This document shows, piece after piece, positions 23,112 through 39,043 of a stretch of 39,089 nucleotides of DNA. The position numbers and the translations under genes were made by a program. Numbering within the stretch: the stretch's first letter is position 1; the number at the start of each line of letters is the position of its first letter. The DNA is from Pelargonium nanum (taxonomy: Eukaryota > Streptophyta > Magnoliopsida > Geraniales > Geraniaceae), in the NCBI GenBank assembly GCA_036897485.1, contig JAYMTF010000345.1, forward strand, positions 1 to 39,089, read 5' to 3'. The notes beneath the pieces are model-generated. The model was not told the origin of the DNA. It did not search any database and was given only the letters and a program-made list of their open reading frames with translations.

Positions 23112-25320
23112 AAATGATAATTCTAAAAGAGTTGAGGCAGTGTTTTGATTGAAAATTATGAAATGAAAATGAGAATAATTTCATTCACTGTGAATTTGTA
23201 TTTGATGCACAGTCTATGTAACATTATTTTATACTATTGATCCGTTTTTTCTATTTTTATAGGAAAAATAGTCATTGGTTGACATGTACATTTTAGAACA
23301 AAATTGTCATGTCTCATTTAAAAACACTTTACATGCATAAGTCTCAAACAAAATTCACCTACTCATGATGGAGAAAATAACTTTCAAGAAGACAAGATAA
23401 AACAACATTTTCAATAAATAAAGATATATCACAACCTCCACCAAACGAATAAAAAAACAAACTATAAAACTGACACGATTTAAAACAAAAAAATATGGAG
23501 AAAAAAATCAAGCAACTCGTAGTAAACATACTCTCACAGACTAATATACTATAAAAGCAGATATAATGACGAAGCGTTTGCAAATGGATTGAATAAAATA
23601 AGGCAATAGCGATGATGAAATTAGGAACAACAAAACTAAACATGTTGGATATGCTAAATTTGTGTTTATTTAATAGAAAATAACACGAGTAAAAATGATT
23701 GATCCAACGCGATATAAACGATTGACAATGATTTAAAAAAAAATTAGGAACTGGACTATTGATCCATCCTCAGCTTTAGCTTATATCATGTAATTTTTTG
23801 TTTTCACCCCTTATGCTGTTTTTTCCTTTTTCTCGAGTGTATGTCCTTTGTTTCCTTCTTGGAAATTAATAAAGAGTACTTTTTTACTGATAAAAGAAAA
23901 TTGAACAAGAACTAGAGGGAAAATATATAGTTTGATATTTCCGGTTATTTTTAATCTAAAAATTATGGTTTATGGTACGTTTTATTTATTAATTAATATG
24001 ATTTGCTGATTATAGTGTAATAGCCCCAGATAATGCATTAAAACACACTTTCCATTTTCGTTTATTCTACTTGCAACTTTTAAAAGTGTATATATTTTTT
24101 GGTATAATAAAAAGAAATGAGTGACAATTATGAGACAGTTCATAAGAATCTTTAAGACATGGAGGATACTATTTTAAATTGTATTTAAAAAATAAATAAA
24201 CAGTAGTTGATGATGAGTTTGGGACATGGAGAAGAGTAGGTTTAGTTAAATTAACAATACCAACTACTTAAGTGGGTACATTTCTTTACTTGTTGTGCCA
24301 ATGTCCCACTACACTTAGATAATATTTTAAATTCACAACTAAAACTACCATATTTTCTTTTAACCAATAGAAACGGACATATAATTAGATTATATAAAAA
24401 AACAAACGGATTTGCAAATCTGAATGTTAAAAAGAAAATCTAACGTATGTTAAAATGTGGATTATAATAGTGAAACAACATGACCAACCATGGTCATTTT
24501 TACGAGCATATGAAATTTATAACATGTGGTGAAGACGGATATGATAATGTGATGTTTGCAAGCCGATAGAAGATGAGATGAAACAGAAAAAATACGAACA
24601 AATAAAGTTAGTTACGGAGATGATAACCACATTACTTGTCATATTAATTATCTTAATTTAAAACTCCAATTATGTCTCTTTATTCTAGTTGTTACACTCC
24701 ATAAAGATCTTTGAGTATTTAATTTTTGTTAATAAGTCACCCATTTTGAATTGACTCAATCTCAATTACTTCAAATGATAACTTATCACAAAATCTTGGA
24801 AAAAATGTTATTTAAACTTATGGCTAAACTCCACAAATATGTTTGCGTGAACATCTTAGTTTAATAAAATCTCATTACCACAAATAATAGCTAGTTGTTA
24901 CTTATATTGCAAAGCCAAAACCCATTGTCATAATCATAATTATATTTCTTTAGACTAATAGACAAAATCAACAAATTAATTTATTATGGATTAGTCGGAT
25001 ACTTATTAGAAGAGTCAAGTTTATAGGTCAAATTAAGGTTTATTTATTTTATTATTATGAACAAATACAACCCAAAACTATAAAAAAAAAAAGTGTCTAA
25101 ATATTGATGGATTAAATTGGACAAAATTGACCTGACACCTACGTATATCAATAAAAAATCTTGTGACAAATTGGTCATATCAGTAAATTTAGCTAATAAA
25201 GCGTCACATAAACAAAATTTTCATAAAGTATTGCCACATAAGCCTACTTTTATAGCACAAATACAGATTGAACTAATTCTAAACAAAACAATATGACCAA
25301 ATATGACGGTTCATTTTTCA
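23112..25320. other. AT-rich intergenic spacer with a LINE-like tail
   Basis: No gene is recognised. Around 23770-23900 a T-rich segment ends ...CTTGGAAATTAATAAAG then ACTGATAAAAGAAAA and resembles the retroposon tail at 730-931, so both are probably one LINE/SINE family. The remainder is low-complexity AT-rich DNA. Confidence 0.5.
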
Positions 25321-25495
25321 CCAACCCGGTGACCCGGACCGGGTCCACTCGATTCGGACCTCTGTTCGGTCTTTGTATTGGTGAGTCGGTCTAGGTCGGT
25401 CTGGATCATTACCTAGATAGTATTCGGTCTGGTCCCCGACTATCTTATTTGTATCCGGGTCGGTCCGGGTGCACCATTTTGGACAGCCTTAGGAC
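25321..25495. repeat. GC-rich dispersed-repeat remnant (CCCGGACC/GGGTCGGTC words)
   Basis: A sharply bounded GC-rich block in AT-rich spacer. CCCGGACCGGGTCC near its left side and GGGTCGGTCCGGGTGCACC near its right give a partly inverted structure, and it ends CCATTTTGGACAGCC. This resembles the ends of hAT-like non-autonomous repeats scattered in plant genomes. The family is not identified. Confidence 0.45.
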
Positions 25496-26010
25496 CAAAT
25501 TGAGAAAATATGAATAATTTGAGTATCAAATTGAAGCAAAAATAAAGTTAGATACCAATTTTGTAACAAAATAAATAGTTAATGGACCAAAATAAAACAT
25601 TTTACTTCAGACTTTAAAGTACAGTCTGAAACCCAACAACCAGTTGGCCGCTAAGCAAGTCCCAAACCACTAGAGTCCAAAAAAGGAAAGACCCCACTAA
25701 TCTGCAGCCAAATCAACGGTCACGATCAATTCTTGAGTACTCAACCCCTCCCATCTTCCACTTCGTCTTCTTCTACCTCCACAGTTCACGCCATTTATAC
25801 ATTTTCAGTTCCACCAGTTCTCCACCCTATCATTTCTCTCCTCCTCACCAATCTCCGTACAATTTTTCTCTCTCGGAAAATTCAAATTCTTCCCGGAAAA
25901 TTCAAATTCCTTCTCTCCGCAACCAAAACGCCGTCGTCTCTTTGCCGTTACAGCGACTCACTCAGATTCATCGTTCAGTTTCTAGGGCACAGAGATTGTC
26001 TTGTGTTCAA
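25496..26010 (+). other. Promoter and leader region of the kinesin-8 gene
   Basis: AT-rich until about 25620, then balanced sequence with a CT-rich leader (about 25735-25930). An AACGG core at 25715-25719 (CAACGGTC) resembles the core of mitosis-specific activator elements bound by MYB3R factors. The match to the full consensus is partial. Confidence 0.35.
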
Positions 26011-26037
26011 ATGTTGATCGATCATGCCGAGCATTAG
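26011..26037 (+). promoter_or_regulatory. Nine-codon uORF overlapping the kinesin-8 start codon
   Basis: ATG at 26011 opens MLIDHAEH and stops at TAG 26035-26037. It overlaps the main ATG at 26024 in another frame. Ribosomes using it would pass the main start, so it could lower translation. It matters only if the transcript begins upstream of 26011, which the CT-rich leader suggests. Confidence 0.5.
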
Positions 26038-29000
26038 AGCTCCTGCTGCTAAGAAGGCCACCACTCTCACGGTCTGCCTCGTCCACCGACTCGTCTTCAG
26101 TTACTTCGTTTTTTATTTTTTTTTGTTAATTTGTTGCTTGAGTTTGATTGTGCTGTGCTCTGCAGGTTGCGGTGAAATGTAGGCCATTGGCGGCGAAAGA
26201 GCGAGGCCTGGACATTGTCAGAGTCAGTGACAATAAGGTCTGTGTTTCGAATTTTATGTCCATTTTATGAATTTATGAATTTGTATTGGTTCTAATTCTG
26301 ATCTGCAGGAAGTACTGGTGTTGGATCCTGAACTGTCCAAGGACTATCTTGATCGCGCTCAGAACCGAACGAAGGAGAGAGCTTATCGATTTGATCATGC
26401 ATTTGGTCCTGACAGTACAAATTTGGTATGTTGTTTGGCTCTTGTTTATGTCGATTTTTGAAGATTTTGTAATACCAGAATCTAGTGCATATGGAAATGA
26501 ATTGAGTAGTTGCTATTTTTAGGTTTCTGTTAACTGGATGTTATGAATTTTGGTATATCCAGGATGTCTATAATAGATGTATATCTTCTACGATCTCTGG
26601 TGTGGTTCAGGGTCTCAATGCCACTGTTTTTGCTTATGGTTCAACTGGAAGGTACTTTACCTTATGATTTTGATTCTTTACAATTTATGTTTCTGCACGT
26701 GCTTTTATGGTCATTGAATCGAGATTAGCTGAATTTTAATAGAGCTAATGATGTTGTGTTTCTTATACGTTGTGTCTGCAGTGGTAAAACGTATACGATG
26801 GTAGGGACTAAAGAAGATCCTGGACTGATGGTTCTCAGTCTGCATACGATTTTTGACTTTATCGAAAAGGACAATAGTTCTGATAAGTTTGAAGTTACAT
26901 GTTCCTACCTTGAAGTTTATAATGAAGTACGGTTTGCTTTTTCATGAAGAAAGCAACTTTGTTAAGCAAAGCTATGTTTTGTATTTTAGTATGGAACTGT
27001 TGATGAATAATTTTCGATAAACACAGGTCATTTACGATTTGCTCGAGAAATCTTCAGGTCATTTGGAACTGAGAGAGGATCCAGTGCAAGGAATAATTGT
27101 TGCTGGGCTGAGGAGTATCAAGGTTCACTCTGTTCTCTGATTATAAATGTCAAAATCATTGCCTTAAATGAGTATAGTTCAGTGCGGGCTAACTTGTAAA
27201 GTTTAAATTCCAAAATTTCATCGAAGTAGTTGCCATGTGCTTTCTAGCCATCATTTATGTAAGTCACATTCTATGATTGGGACAACTATCAGGTTCTGAT
27301 GACATTTTGGTTGTTAATGGTAAATAGGTTCATTCAGCTGATAAGATACTTGAACTTCTAAATCTGGGTAACAGTCGACGAAAAACAGATAGTACAGAGG
27401 CTAATGCAACATCCTCACGGTATGTTTTGCGGCATGCAATATTTTTGAATTGCTAAGAATCTATTCTTTTGAGAAATAATTGCAATTAAGAATTAACAAA
27501 ATATAGTTGTTATTAAAAGGAGTATACCAGGGCAAAAAGAAACTGTGTAGAAGCTTATTTATTTATAGGATTTTATATGCCCTTCTAAAGACATTTTCAT
27601 TGCGTACCCAACTTACTCCCGTCCCGTACTAAAGAAAATAAGAACAATGGGGGAGAATGAAATAGTCACTTTACCGCATGAAGTTTATCCTTGAAATCTT
27701 ATTTGACGAATCTTGTCCATTCTGTGATTAGTATGTATTGAAGTCCCTTATGATAACCTTGGAAGTTGGAACTATAAATTGTAAAGATCAAACTTCAGAA
27801 ATGACTTTGTAGAAGGACAAAATCAGGGTGGTATTTGTAAGTAAGCTGAAAGGAAAAGGAGTTTGCTAAAACCATAACCATTCTTACTATATTGTTATCA
27901 CCATCGTCACCACCAGTATCACTAGTCTACTAGGCTATTACATCAAGAGAGAAAAGAGATGGACATTTGTGTTTACTGGATCTTTTGTCATGCAGCGCAA
28001 CCATTAATGCATGATCTCATAGAAATGTTGTCTTCATGCAATCAGATCACATGCAGTTTTGGAAATTACCGTTAGAAGAAAACAGAAAAACAAGTACAGG
28101 AATCAGGTAATGCAAGGAAAACTTGCACTTGTGGACCTTGCTGGCAGTGAACGAGCTTCTGAGACCAATAGTGGAGGCCAAAAGCTAAGAGATGGAGCTA
28201 ACATTAACCGTTCACTTCTTGCTTTAGCAAACTGCATCAATGCTCTGGGTAAACAACAGAAGAAGGGTCTTGCCTATGTTCCTTACCGTAATAGGTATGT
28301 GGTAGTGACTAGTGATTGCTTTCATGATTGCATCTATGATGATGTTAGGAGAGGTGGGGTTTTGGTATATCTTAATTCTTATCCAGATCTTGCCGAATAA
28401 GAAAAGAACTTGCCATGATGATGTAGCTAATATCAAACGTTTTGCCCAGCAAACTGACACGAATACTTAAAGATGGTCTAAGTGGAAATTCTCAGACTGT
28501 GATGGTTGCTGCAATATCACCTGGGAGTAGTCAATATCAGCACACTGTGAATACATTGAAATATGCTGATCGAGCTAAAGAAATAAAGACACACATCCAG
28601 GTGGGTTTATGCATTCATCTAAGGTTATGCTTAACTTAACAATATTAAAGAATGAGCACACTAAGTTGTCCTCAGTCCTCTCCTACAGTTTTTGACAATG
28701 TCTTCTTTTTATGCCAGAAAAACATTGGCACTGTTGATACTCATGTATCGGACTACCAACGGATGATCGACAGTCTTCAGGTAAGCTGTTCAGTTTGTTT
28801 TGATCTTCAATATAACATTTGGCTGGCTCTATCTTTTGGAAAGTAACTTACATCATTGTGCAGATTGAAGTTTGCCGGTTAAAAAAAGAATTAGCTGATA
28901 AGGAATCACAGCTAAGTGTCAAACCTGCTGAAAAAGCAGCAGACGATGAGCTGTCCTGCTTGAATATTTTGAGCCATGAAATTAGTGAAAATGTTCAGGA

Positions 29001-30577
29001 ACGGATAAACTTACAGAAGGCATTATTTGAGCTTGAAGAAACTAACCTTCGTAATCGTACTGAACTCCAGCATCTTGATGATGCTATTGCAAAACAACAG
29101 GTTAGATACTACCATTTGCTTTTTGTTGGCTTGTTTGTCATTGTGTGTGCGCGTGTGTGTGGTTGGTCGGTGGACAATTTGTTCTACTCTATTCGATTCA
29201 CCAGGATAGATTACTAGCTTGAAGAGATCTTTTGGAAACCAATAACAAAACTAAGTCAAAAGTTTTCTTTTCCTCTTTTTGCTTGTATTGGGGTAAGGCT
29301 GGGTTTGGCTCCATTCAACATTTTATACTCAACTGGTTAATGATACTTTGTGCACCAGGCTATTGGGAAAGATGGAGCAGTTGTAGAGGCTATGGGAGCA
29401 AGGCGTCAAGTCATTCTTGATAATATCCGCGACAACGATGCAGCTGGTGTCAATTATCAAAAGGTGATGCCCATGCTAGTACTGGTGCCATGATGGATAA
29501 GGATATGTGTTGGCTTATAACTGATTAGTGGTTACCATCTTGATTGTTGCAGGAAATTGAAGCAAATGAGAAACAGCGATGCCAACTTCAAGATATGATT
29601 GATAAAGCCATTAGCAGCAATGGAAACAAAACCTACTTGCACATTCTTAGTCAATACCGGATCCTGGTGAGTTGGCCACTTGGCCTAAACAATAATAAGA
29701 AAAGGCTTATATGGTTTTGTATAGCTTTATTCAGTTGAAATGTTTTACTGCCATTAATGTAGGGAATGGCTAATACCGAGCTTCAGTTTGAAATGGCAAT
29801 GAGGGATCAAGTCATTCACAATCAAGCAGAAGCACAAAGAAACCTCTGGAACTTGCTCATGGGTTTAGGACTTGACGAAAAGCAGATATTGGACCATGCA
29901 GCCAGGCAGGGAATAACAATTGATGACGGGGTGATAGTGCCTCAGCTAAAACAATCACTTTCAGATAGGAGGCAATCGACAAATCTGTCTTATGTGAGAT
30001 GTGCTCCCTATGGATATTGTACTGACATTAGCCAGTCTTACTTTAGGTCATCCAACATGTCCGAACACCATCAGAATTTCAATCCTAGGTCTTCTTTTTC
30101 CGGGGGACATTGGGATTCATCTCGTACCATGTGCAGAGAGGAGCACCATAGCTCCTATTATTTAATGTCTCATGATCACTCTCCATCAGCATATTTGATG
30201 CGTGGGAGTATTGAGAATTGGGTTGGTCGACGTAGCTCATGGCCGGGAAATCTACATCCGCAAGACTCGCACAATTCACCGTGCAAGGTATATATGTTTG
30301 AGACTATCCCTCCATCTGTTTTTATGTTGTACCGGATAATTAGTTGCTTTGTTTGGCATCTTCTTTCAAACATGTTTCTCTTCTCACACAGGATGGGTGG
30401 ACGAATACTACTAGGCAACATTTATACAAGGATCACAATGTCGGAACAAGAAGCGCCCAAGATCTACACAAAGGAATAATGACTGGAGGCCATTCAACCG
30501 GAGGTTTTGGATATGACATGTTGGGACAACAAGGATCTGTTTTATTGAGATCGAGACATATTTTCCAGAATTCGTAA
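26024..30577 (+). CDS. KIN8B: Kinesin-8 family motor protein (KIN-8B-like), 15 exons
   Basis: Microtubule plus-end-directed, ATP-driven motor. Kinesin-8 proteins control microtubule length in spindles. Exons: 26024-26071, 26166-26237, 26309-26425, 26563-26651, 26782-26926, 27027-27122, 27328-27419, 28046-28294, 28450-28600, 28718-28780, 28864-29100, 29359-29463, 29553-29666, 29763-30287, 30392-30577. They total 2289 nt, or 762 aa. The N-terminal motor domain spans about 14-350, with P-loop GSTGSGKT at 105-112, switch I SSRSH at 218-222 and switch II DLAGSE at 250-255. A coiled-coil region (about 365-540) and a Ser/Tyr/His-rich tail with [10 protein letters not shown] follow. The [11 protein letters not shown] start matches the plant KIN-8 sequence I remember, which supports this ATG. 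The tail ends earlier than I recall for Arabidopsis. The KIN-8A/8B label is less sure than the kinesin-8 class. Confidence 0.93.
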
Positions 30578-34388
<3,811 letters not shown>

Positions 34389-35410
34389 TATGCTTCTACG
34401 GGAAGTTCTGTAACAAGACGCCATCTTCAACATAGAAAAAACTTGTTTGTTTGTGGCAGTCCTAGGCTCTAGTGATCCATGAAATTCTTCTTATCTTGTA
34501 GCTTAGTCTAGTGACTACCATTTCTTGATCAATGTATTTATGAACTTAATATCTCAAGTGTTGCTTTCAATGTCCATCATTTGCTGTTTTGTCTCTCTGA
34601 TAAGTTTTTATGCACCTGCAGTCTATAGATGACTAGTTTTTATGCATTGACTTGGCTCTTAAAGCTTCAAGGATAGGAACAATACTTGAGTGACATCTCA
34701 ACTGACAGCTCTCGAGCACAACCTGCAAAACGAGGCCTTAATCGAAGGTTTTTCAGATCCGTGACAACTTTTGTTTCATTGTTCATCACTTCACTCATCT
34801 GTATTTATCGTTTGATCCTGTTGTGCTGTCATGTGATCAAGTGGCATGTGATTAAAGACAAATTTTGTGCTAACCGAGGGAGTTTATAAATAATAACCAA
34901 TTTTAACATGTGACAAATGTAGTTATGTTTTGGTTGAATCAACTTGTAGTTGACTAATATAACCTTGTGTGCTTAGATTCTCACGTCAAAACATGGTTGA
35001 ACAGTGTAATAACTACAAGATCCTGAGATCTAGAGCTGCATAAAAATATTGTATAATCAAATTTTAATTATCACTTTTAATAATTAACACGTTTGATTAC
35101 CTGTTCGAAAACATATTTTAATGCTACTTAGCCATTGTAATGCTAATTCATAGAAGAAAAACTTGAGGCCTTGATTGAATCTGAAGGTGAGCCTGTTGTC
35201 TTCTGCTTATGAAAACTTATGGTTCTACATATATTTATTTCTCTGATTATAATTTTTTGATTTTGTTTGAAAACAAAAATGCAGTCAATTTTGTATAAAT
35301 TATTTATGAAAACTTGCTTCATGCATTAATTAACTTCTTGTTGTGTTCTTTTATAATTTGCAGTGTTCTTGTTCCTTATTTGAAGTGAGAAGAAACTGGT
35401 GGGATTAACA
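34389..35410 (+). other. WDR5 3' UTR and bHLH gene promoter/leader
   Basis: The 3' UTR probably ends by about 34560. A donor-like AAG|GTGAGC at 35187 and an acceptor TTTGCAG ending at 35363 could be a leader intron of the bHLH gene, leaving a short leader before the ATG at 35411. Nothing else is recognised. Confidence 0.4.
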
Positions 35411-37030
35411 ATGGACAGTTCATCATCATTCCCATGGCTACCAGAACTGGTAAGGAACTTGATAATCTCTAAAGCTCCTTTTAGAAATTTTAGCTAGTTA
35501 GATGTTGAACTGAGTAGTGCAAATTAAATACGAATATTGCTTACTGTAATTTAATTTGAAATACTCAAGAAAAAGAGAAAGAGAAACCATGTCCCCTAAC
35601 TGTAATCTCTTACATATTGTTGCAGACTATGATTCCTGGAACCAATAACAATCTCACTAGAGCCTGCAACACATCCATGGAAACATTTGAAACAACTGCT
35701 GCTAATGAAAGACCCATAGAGCATTTCAAGCCTGAAACTTCTTTGCCCTTTGATAATATTCTACTACAAGTTAACAAGATTCAAGAAGTTGATGTTTCTT
35801 CAAGGTTCTTGTCTGGTGTTTTAAAACCTCAAAGTGCAAGAAGACCCAGAAAAGAAGCTAAGATGGAGAGTAGTAGGAGAGCTAAGTCACCATCTGGGCT
35901 TCAAGATCATGTTTTAGCGGAGAGGAAGAGGCGTGAGAAGCTTAGCCAGCGTTTTATAGCTCTCTCAGCCATTGTTCCTGGTCTCAAAAAGGTTTGTTTT
36001 GCACTTATAGTTGACAATTTGTACATGCGTGTCGTGTTCGTATCGTGTTGAAGGTTGTTTGTGTGACACGACTAACACGTTTGACACATGATTAGAATTA
36101 GTTTACTATTATATCCTTAAGTGTGCGTGCATGTTGGGTGTGTCGTGCGTATTTTAGAAGCTCGACACGATTACTAAACATATTGGGTTCTCCAACACAA
36201 GCACAACATTATTACAAAATGTGTGAGACCAAATAAACTAATTTTGTGTCGTAAGACACAAAAATGCCATCTCTAATATGCACCATGTCATGTGCACCTC
36301 TCTAGGCCTTCTCTAGCACACAGAAAAGTCTAATTGCTCATAAGTGTGCACATTAAGTGCACTGAACGGAGGAAAATGAAAAGTGTAATATCAATCAGCC
36401 CGCCATTGCATTGTATGCACTTAATGTGCATCTAGACCTTCTCTTTCGCTTGTTCTTTTTATAACATAAACACGTGACCTGAGCGTTACAAGATTGTTTG
36501 TCACGACTTAAATCTTTCTAACTAATAAATGTAACAGATGGACAAATCCTCAGTTCTTGCAGAGGCAGTGAAACACATAAAACAACTGGAGGAACAAGTG
36601 AAGACATACGAGGAAGAAGCAGCAGAGAGGAGTTGTGAATCAGTTGTCTTTGTCAACAAATCCAAACTGTTGGTACCTGAAAAGAGAGGCAATAATAACA
36701 TGTTAGAGGCAGAGGTTGAAGCTAGAGTGTATGACAAGAATGTCCTATTAAGGATTCACTGTGACAAACAAAATGGAGTTTTGGCCAAAGCTCTCTCTGA
36801 GATTGAGAACCTCAATAGCCTGACCATCATTAGCACCACTGTAGTGCCATTTGGCTTAGCCCTAGACATAACCATTATTGCTCAGGTGATTTTCATTGTT
36901 TTGTGTTGATATATAAAAATGATCCCTATATTAATTAATTACCATTTGCATGCAGATGGAAGGTGAAGGTTTCTTGGAGGCAGAGGATCTTGCAAGAACT
37001 CTTTGTTCGGCTTTTCAACAGTTTATGTGA
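35411..37030 (+). CDS. bHLH transcription factor, subgroup IVa (bHLH18/19/25/NAI1-like), 4 exons
   Basis: Nuclear DNA-binding regulator. Relatives act in jasmonate-linked iron-uptake control (bHLH18/19/20/25) and ER-body formation (NAI1). Exons 35411-35449, 35626-35991, 36538-36885 and 36956-37030 total 828 nt, or 275 aa. The bHLH domain spans about residues 106-158. Its basic region DHVLAERKRREKLSQRF has His108, Glu112 and Arg116, the H-E-R set for G-box/E-box binding. Helix 2 begins at MDKSSVLAEAVKHIKQLEEQ, and intron 2 falls between the loop and helix 2. The C-terminal half is ACT-like (EVEARVYDKNVLLRIHCDKQ, then GVLAKALSEIENLNSLTI) and probably dimerises. The N-terminal region is Ser/Thr-rich. 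The subgroup is firm; the exact orthologue is not, because these genes are often tandem copies. Confidence 0.93.
36005..36275. mobile_element. hAT-like non-autonomous element in bHLH intron 2
   Basis: The left end TTATAGTTGACAATTTG and right end AAATGCCATCTCTA (reverse complement TAGAGATGGCATTT) match the TAGAGNTGGCA-type ends of plant hAT-like repeats. The inside is rich in CGTGTCGTGT/ACACGAC words typical of that repeat class. Flanking eight-base words TTTTGCAC (35997-36004) and ATATGCAC (36276-36283) agree at six of eight, a possible decayed TSD. Confidence 0.55.
36347..36430. repeat. 15-bp exact inverted repeat in bHLH intron 2
   Basis: TGCACATTAAGTGCA at 36347-36361 is the exact reverse complement of 36416-36430. 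The surrounding CTAGGCCTTCTCT / CTAGACCTTCTCT words also recur as direct repeats (about 36302 and 36431). It is probably a decayed small transposon next to the hAT-like one. Confidence 0.75.
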
Positions 37031-37153
37031 GCTCTTATTTGGTACATTCTGCTAATTCAAGCTTGAAGATGGTTAGTACAATCAAAACGAGCCAAAAATT
37101 ATATGTTTTTGGACAGTTTATGAGTATTGATTGCAGGCTTTTCAACAGTTTAT
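37009..37153 (+). repeat. Direct repeat of the end of the bHLH last exon
   Basis: GGCTTTTCAACAGTTTAT occurs at 37009-37026 inside the last exon and again at 37136-37153, where it follows TTGCAG, a usable acceptor context. The second copy reads AFQQFIDK then stop. It may be a relic or alternative end of the gene. Confidence 0.7.
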
Positions 37154-38854
37154 AGATAAATAAATGGCCTGAAATTAAGAATTAACTAACAAACCATTAG
37201 TTTGATGATCAGTTTTGACCATAAGTGTTGATGTAATGTTTCTTGCTTTCCTCGAGAAGAACCAATAGGCAAAACCTAGCTAACATAGTCAAGTTGTCGT
37301 TGATGCAACTCTTATTAGAAATGACAGATTTAAAAAGGACTTCAAAACATAAAAGTTTGGGTTATGTTATTAGCAAAGCTTATTGGTCCGGGCTGTTGAA
37401 CCGTTACCGTTGGAACAACAAAGTTTCAGCTCATTCTGAGGTCAACAACATTCAATTTCGAAAGTGTTTCAGCTCCTACATCAATTGCCAAGTGTCTTTC
37501 CACAACAATCATAATAAGTACATGCATACCTAAAACCGATTTAAACCTATTCAAAATTCATTACTTGCACTTAAACTTTTTCTTTTGAGTATAATAAACT
37601 GATGACAATCTTGATTTCTATCAAGAAAAAAGAGGAAGCAACTCAGTATCTTCTGTTCTTGTCTTTGATTACCAACTAATTTAATGAAAACACTAATTTT
37701 TAAACTTGTGTTTCTTTGTTCCCAGCTGCCATTAACACCCACCAACCCAGCAAACATCCTGTAAACTAGGGTTTGGAAAAAGGAAGACGAGGGCTCAATC
37801 ATCAAAACAAGACAAAAGTTTAGTATGAAGACAAAACAGTACTTGCTTCGATGTCTTTAATGTTTTTTTTTTCATAAAAAAAATGCCATTTTTTATTTTA
37901 TTTTTGAATTTAGTATGAGACATGCAACAACCCTAGTGCTTCATTCGTGGGGATTGAAAAGACCCACTTGAGTACCAACTTCAAAAAATTATCATAAAAC
38001 CAAAGATATCAATCTCAGGTCTCAAGTCTCAACCAATCTTTGCACCAATATTATACAATTTGGATAATGTTTTTTTCCAGGAATTGGTCATGATTATTCA
38101 GTACTATCTGTATTTGTATTTATTAGTATACTATTCATATTGAAAATATTAATTAAATGGTTCGAATCAACAGAAGTTGGTTGGACAACAATGATTTATA
38201 ATCACTTAAAACAATATGTCTCAGTTTAAAACACTTGTGTGCGCTCTACGCATAAAATTCTGGTTGAAAAGATCTCGCTTTTAATATATGATTATATCTT
38301 TAAAGATTAGTTTCAACTTTAGAATCAAGTTATAAAAAAGTAAATAACACAAGGAAAAACAACCGTATTCATTTTGAAACCAAATAAATTTCTTCGAATT
38401 TACGTATATACACACATAGGTGGAGATTTTCTTAACAACTATGAGTTTCATATAGAATATATATGATGGGGTGAGTAATGAAGTTGATTTGATAACACTT
38501 GGAGTCAAAAAATTAATATTTAATTTCTGATAATGAAATGTGGTGACATGTTGTTAATTTGTCTTGATAAGGAACACAGCTGACATCAGATGATGAAGGT
38601 CTTATACTTGGAATATTAGGAAGTATTTCAAATTAATTTGAAACTGGTTTAATAATAGAGAAATTAGACCTGTCAAAAAAAAAATAGAGAAATTAGAATG
38701 CTAAAAAAAAATATCAGAGATGGGTCCCTTTTGTTAAATATATGGATTAAGTTCCACTCTACTCATTTATATTACTGAGCTCCACTTTATTGTGAAGTCT
38801 TTCAAATCACAATATGATCATGGTAGTTTAGAGAGATGGTTACTGTACTTATAC
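37031..38854. other. bHLH 3' flank and AT-rich spacer
   Basis: The 3' UTR and then AT-rich spacer. A more balanced stretch at 37240-37500 keeps a 96-codon open frame without any recognised similarity. A short direct repeat (AATAGAGAAATTAGA) lies at about 38654-38697. No gene can be supported. Confidence 0.45.
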
Positions 38855-39003
38855 TAGAGTTGATAATTTAGACATGTATTCGCGAGCACTTCAAAACAGA
38901 TTTTTGATAGAATTTTGAATCGGGTCTAAAATTTGGATCAAATTGAATAAATTTACATATTTTGCGTTGGAAAATCCAACCGTTAATCTTTTTGTCAACT
39001 CTA
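38855..39003. mobile_element. Short MITE-like element with TAGAGTTGA ends
   Basis: TAGAGTTGATAATTTA at 38855-38870 is mirrored by TTTTTGTCAACTCTA at 38989-39003 (reverse complement TAGAGTTGACAAAAA). This gives about 149 bp with inverted ends and no coding capacity. The ends resemble those of the elements at 36005 and 39044. No convincing target duplication was found. Confidence 0.5.
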
Positions 39004-39043
39004 AACATTACTCCACTCTGCTGTAGAATCTATAGATAGATAG

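Noticed and set aside
23359..23643. 94-codon minus-strand frame in the spacer
   Set aside because: It is a Phe/Ser/Ile-rich product of AT-rich DNA with no known similarity or splice context.
25733..26017. 94-codon + frame before kinesin-8
   Set aside because: It begins at TTG, not ATG, spans the promoter and leader, and has simple Ser/Leu-rich composition.
27601..27660. Stowaway-like end (ACTCCCGTCCCGTACT) in kinesin intron 7
   Set aside because: Only one end is suggestive; no matching inverted partner or TA duplication was found.
37243..37533. 96-codon + frame after the bHLH gene
   Set aside because: No recognised motif and no start or promoter context. It is noted in the spacer entry but not called a gene.
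38160..38180. GGTTCGAATC resembling a tRNA T-arm
   Set aside because: No acceptor stem, D-arm or anticodon arm at the right distances.
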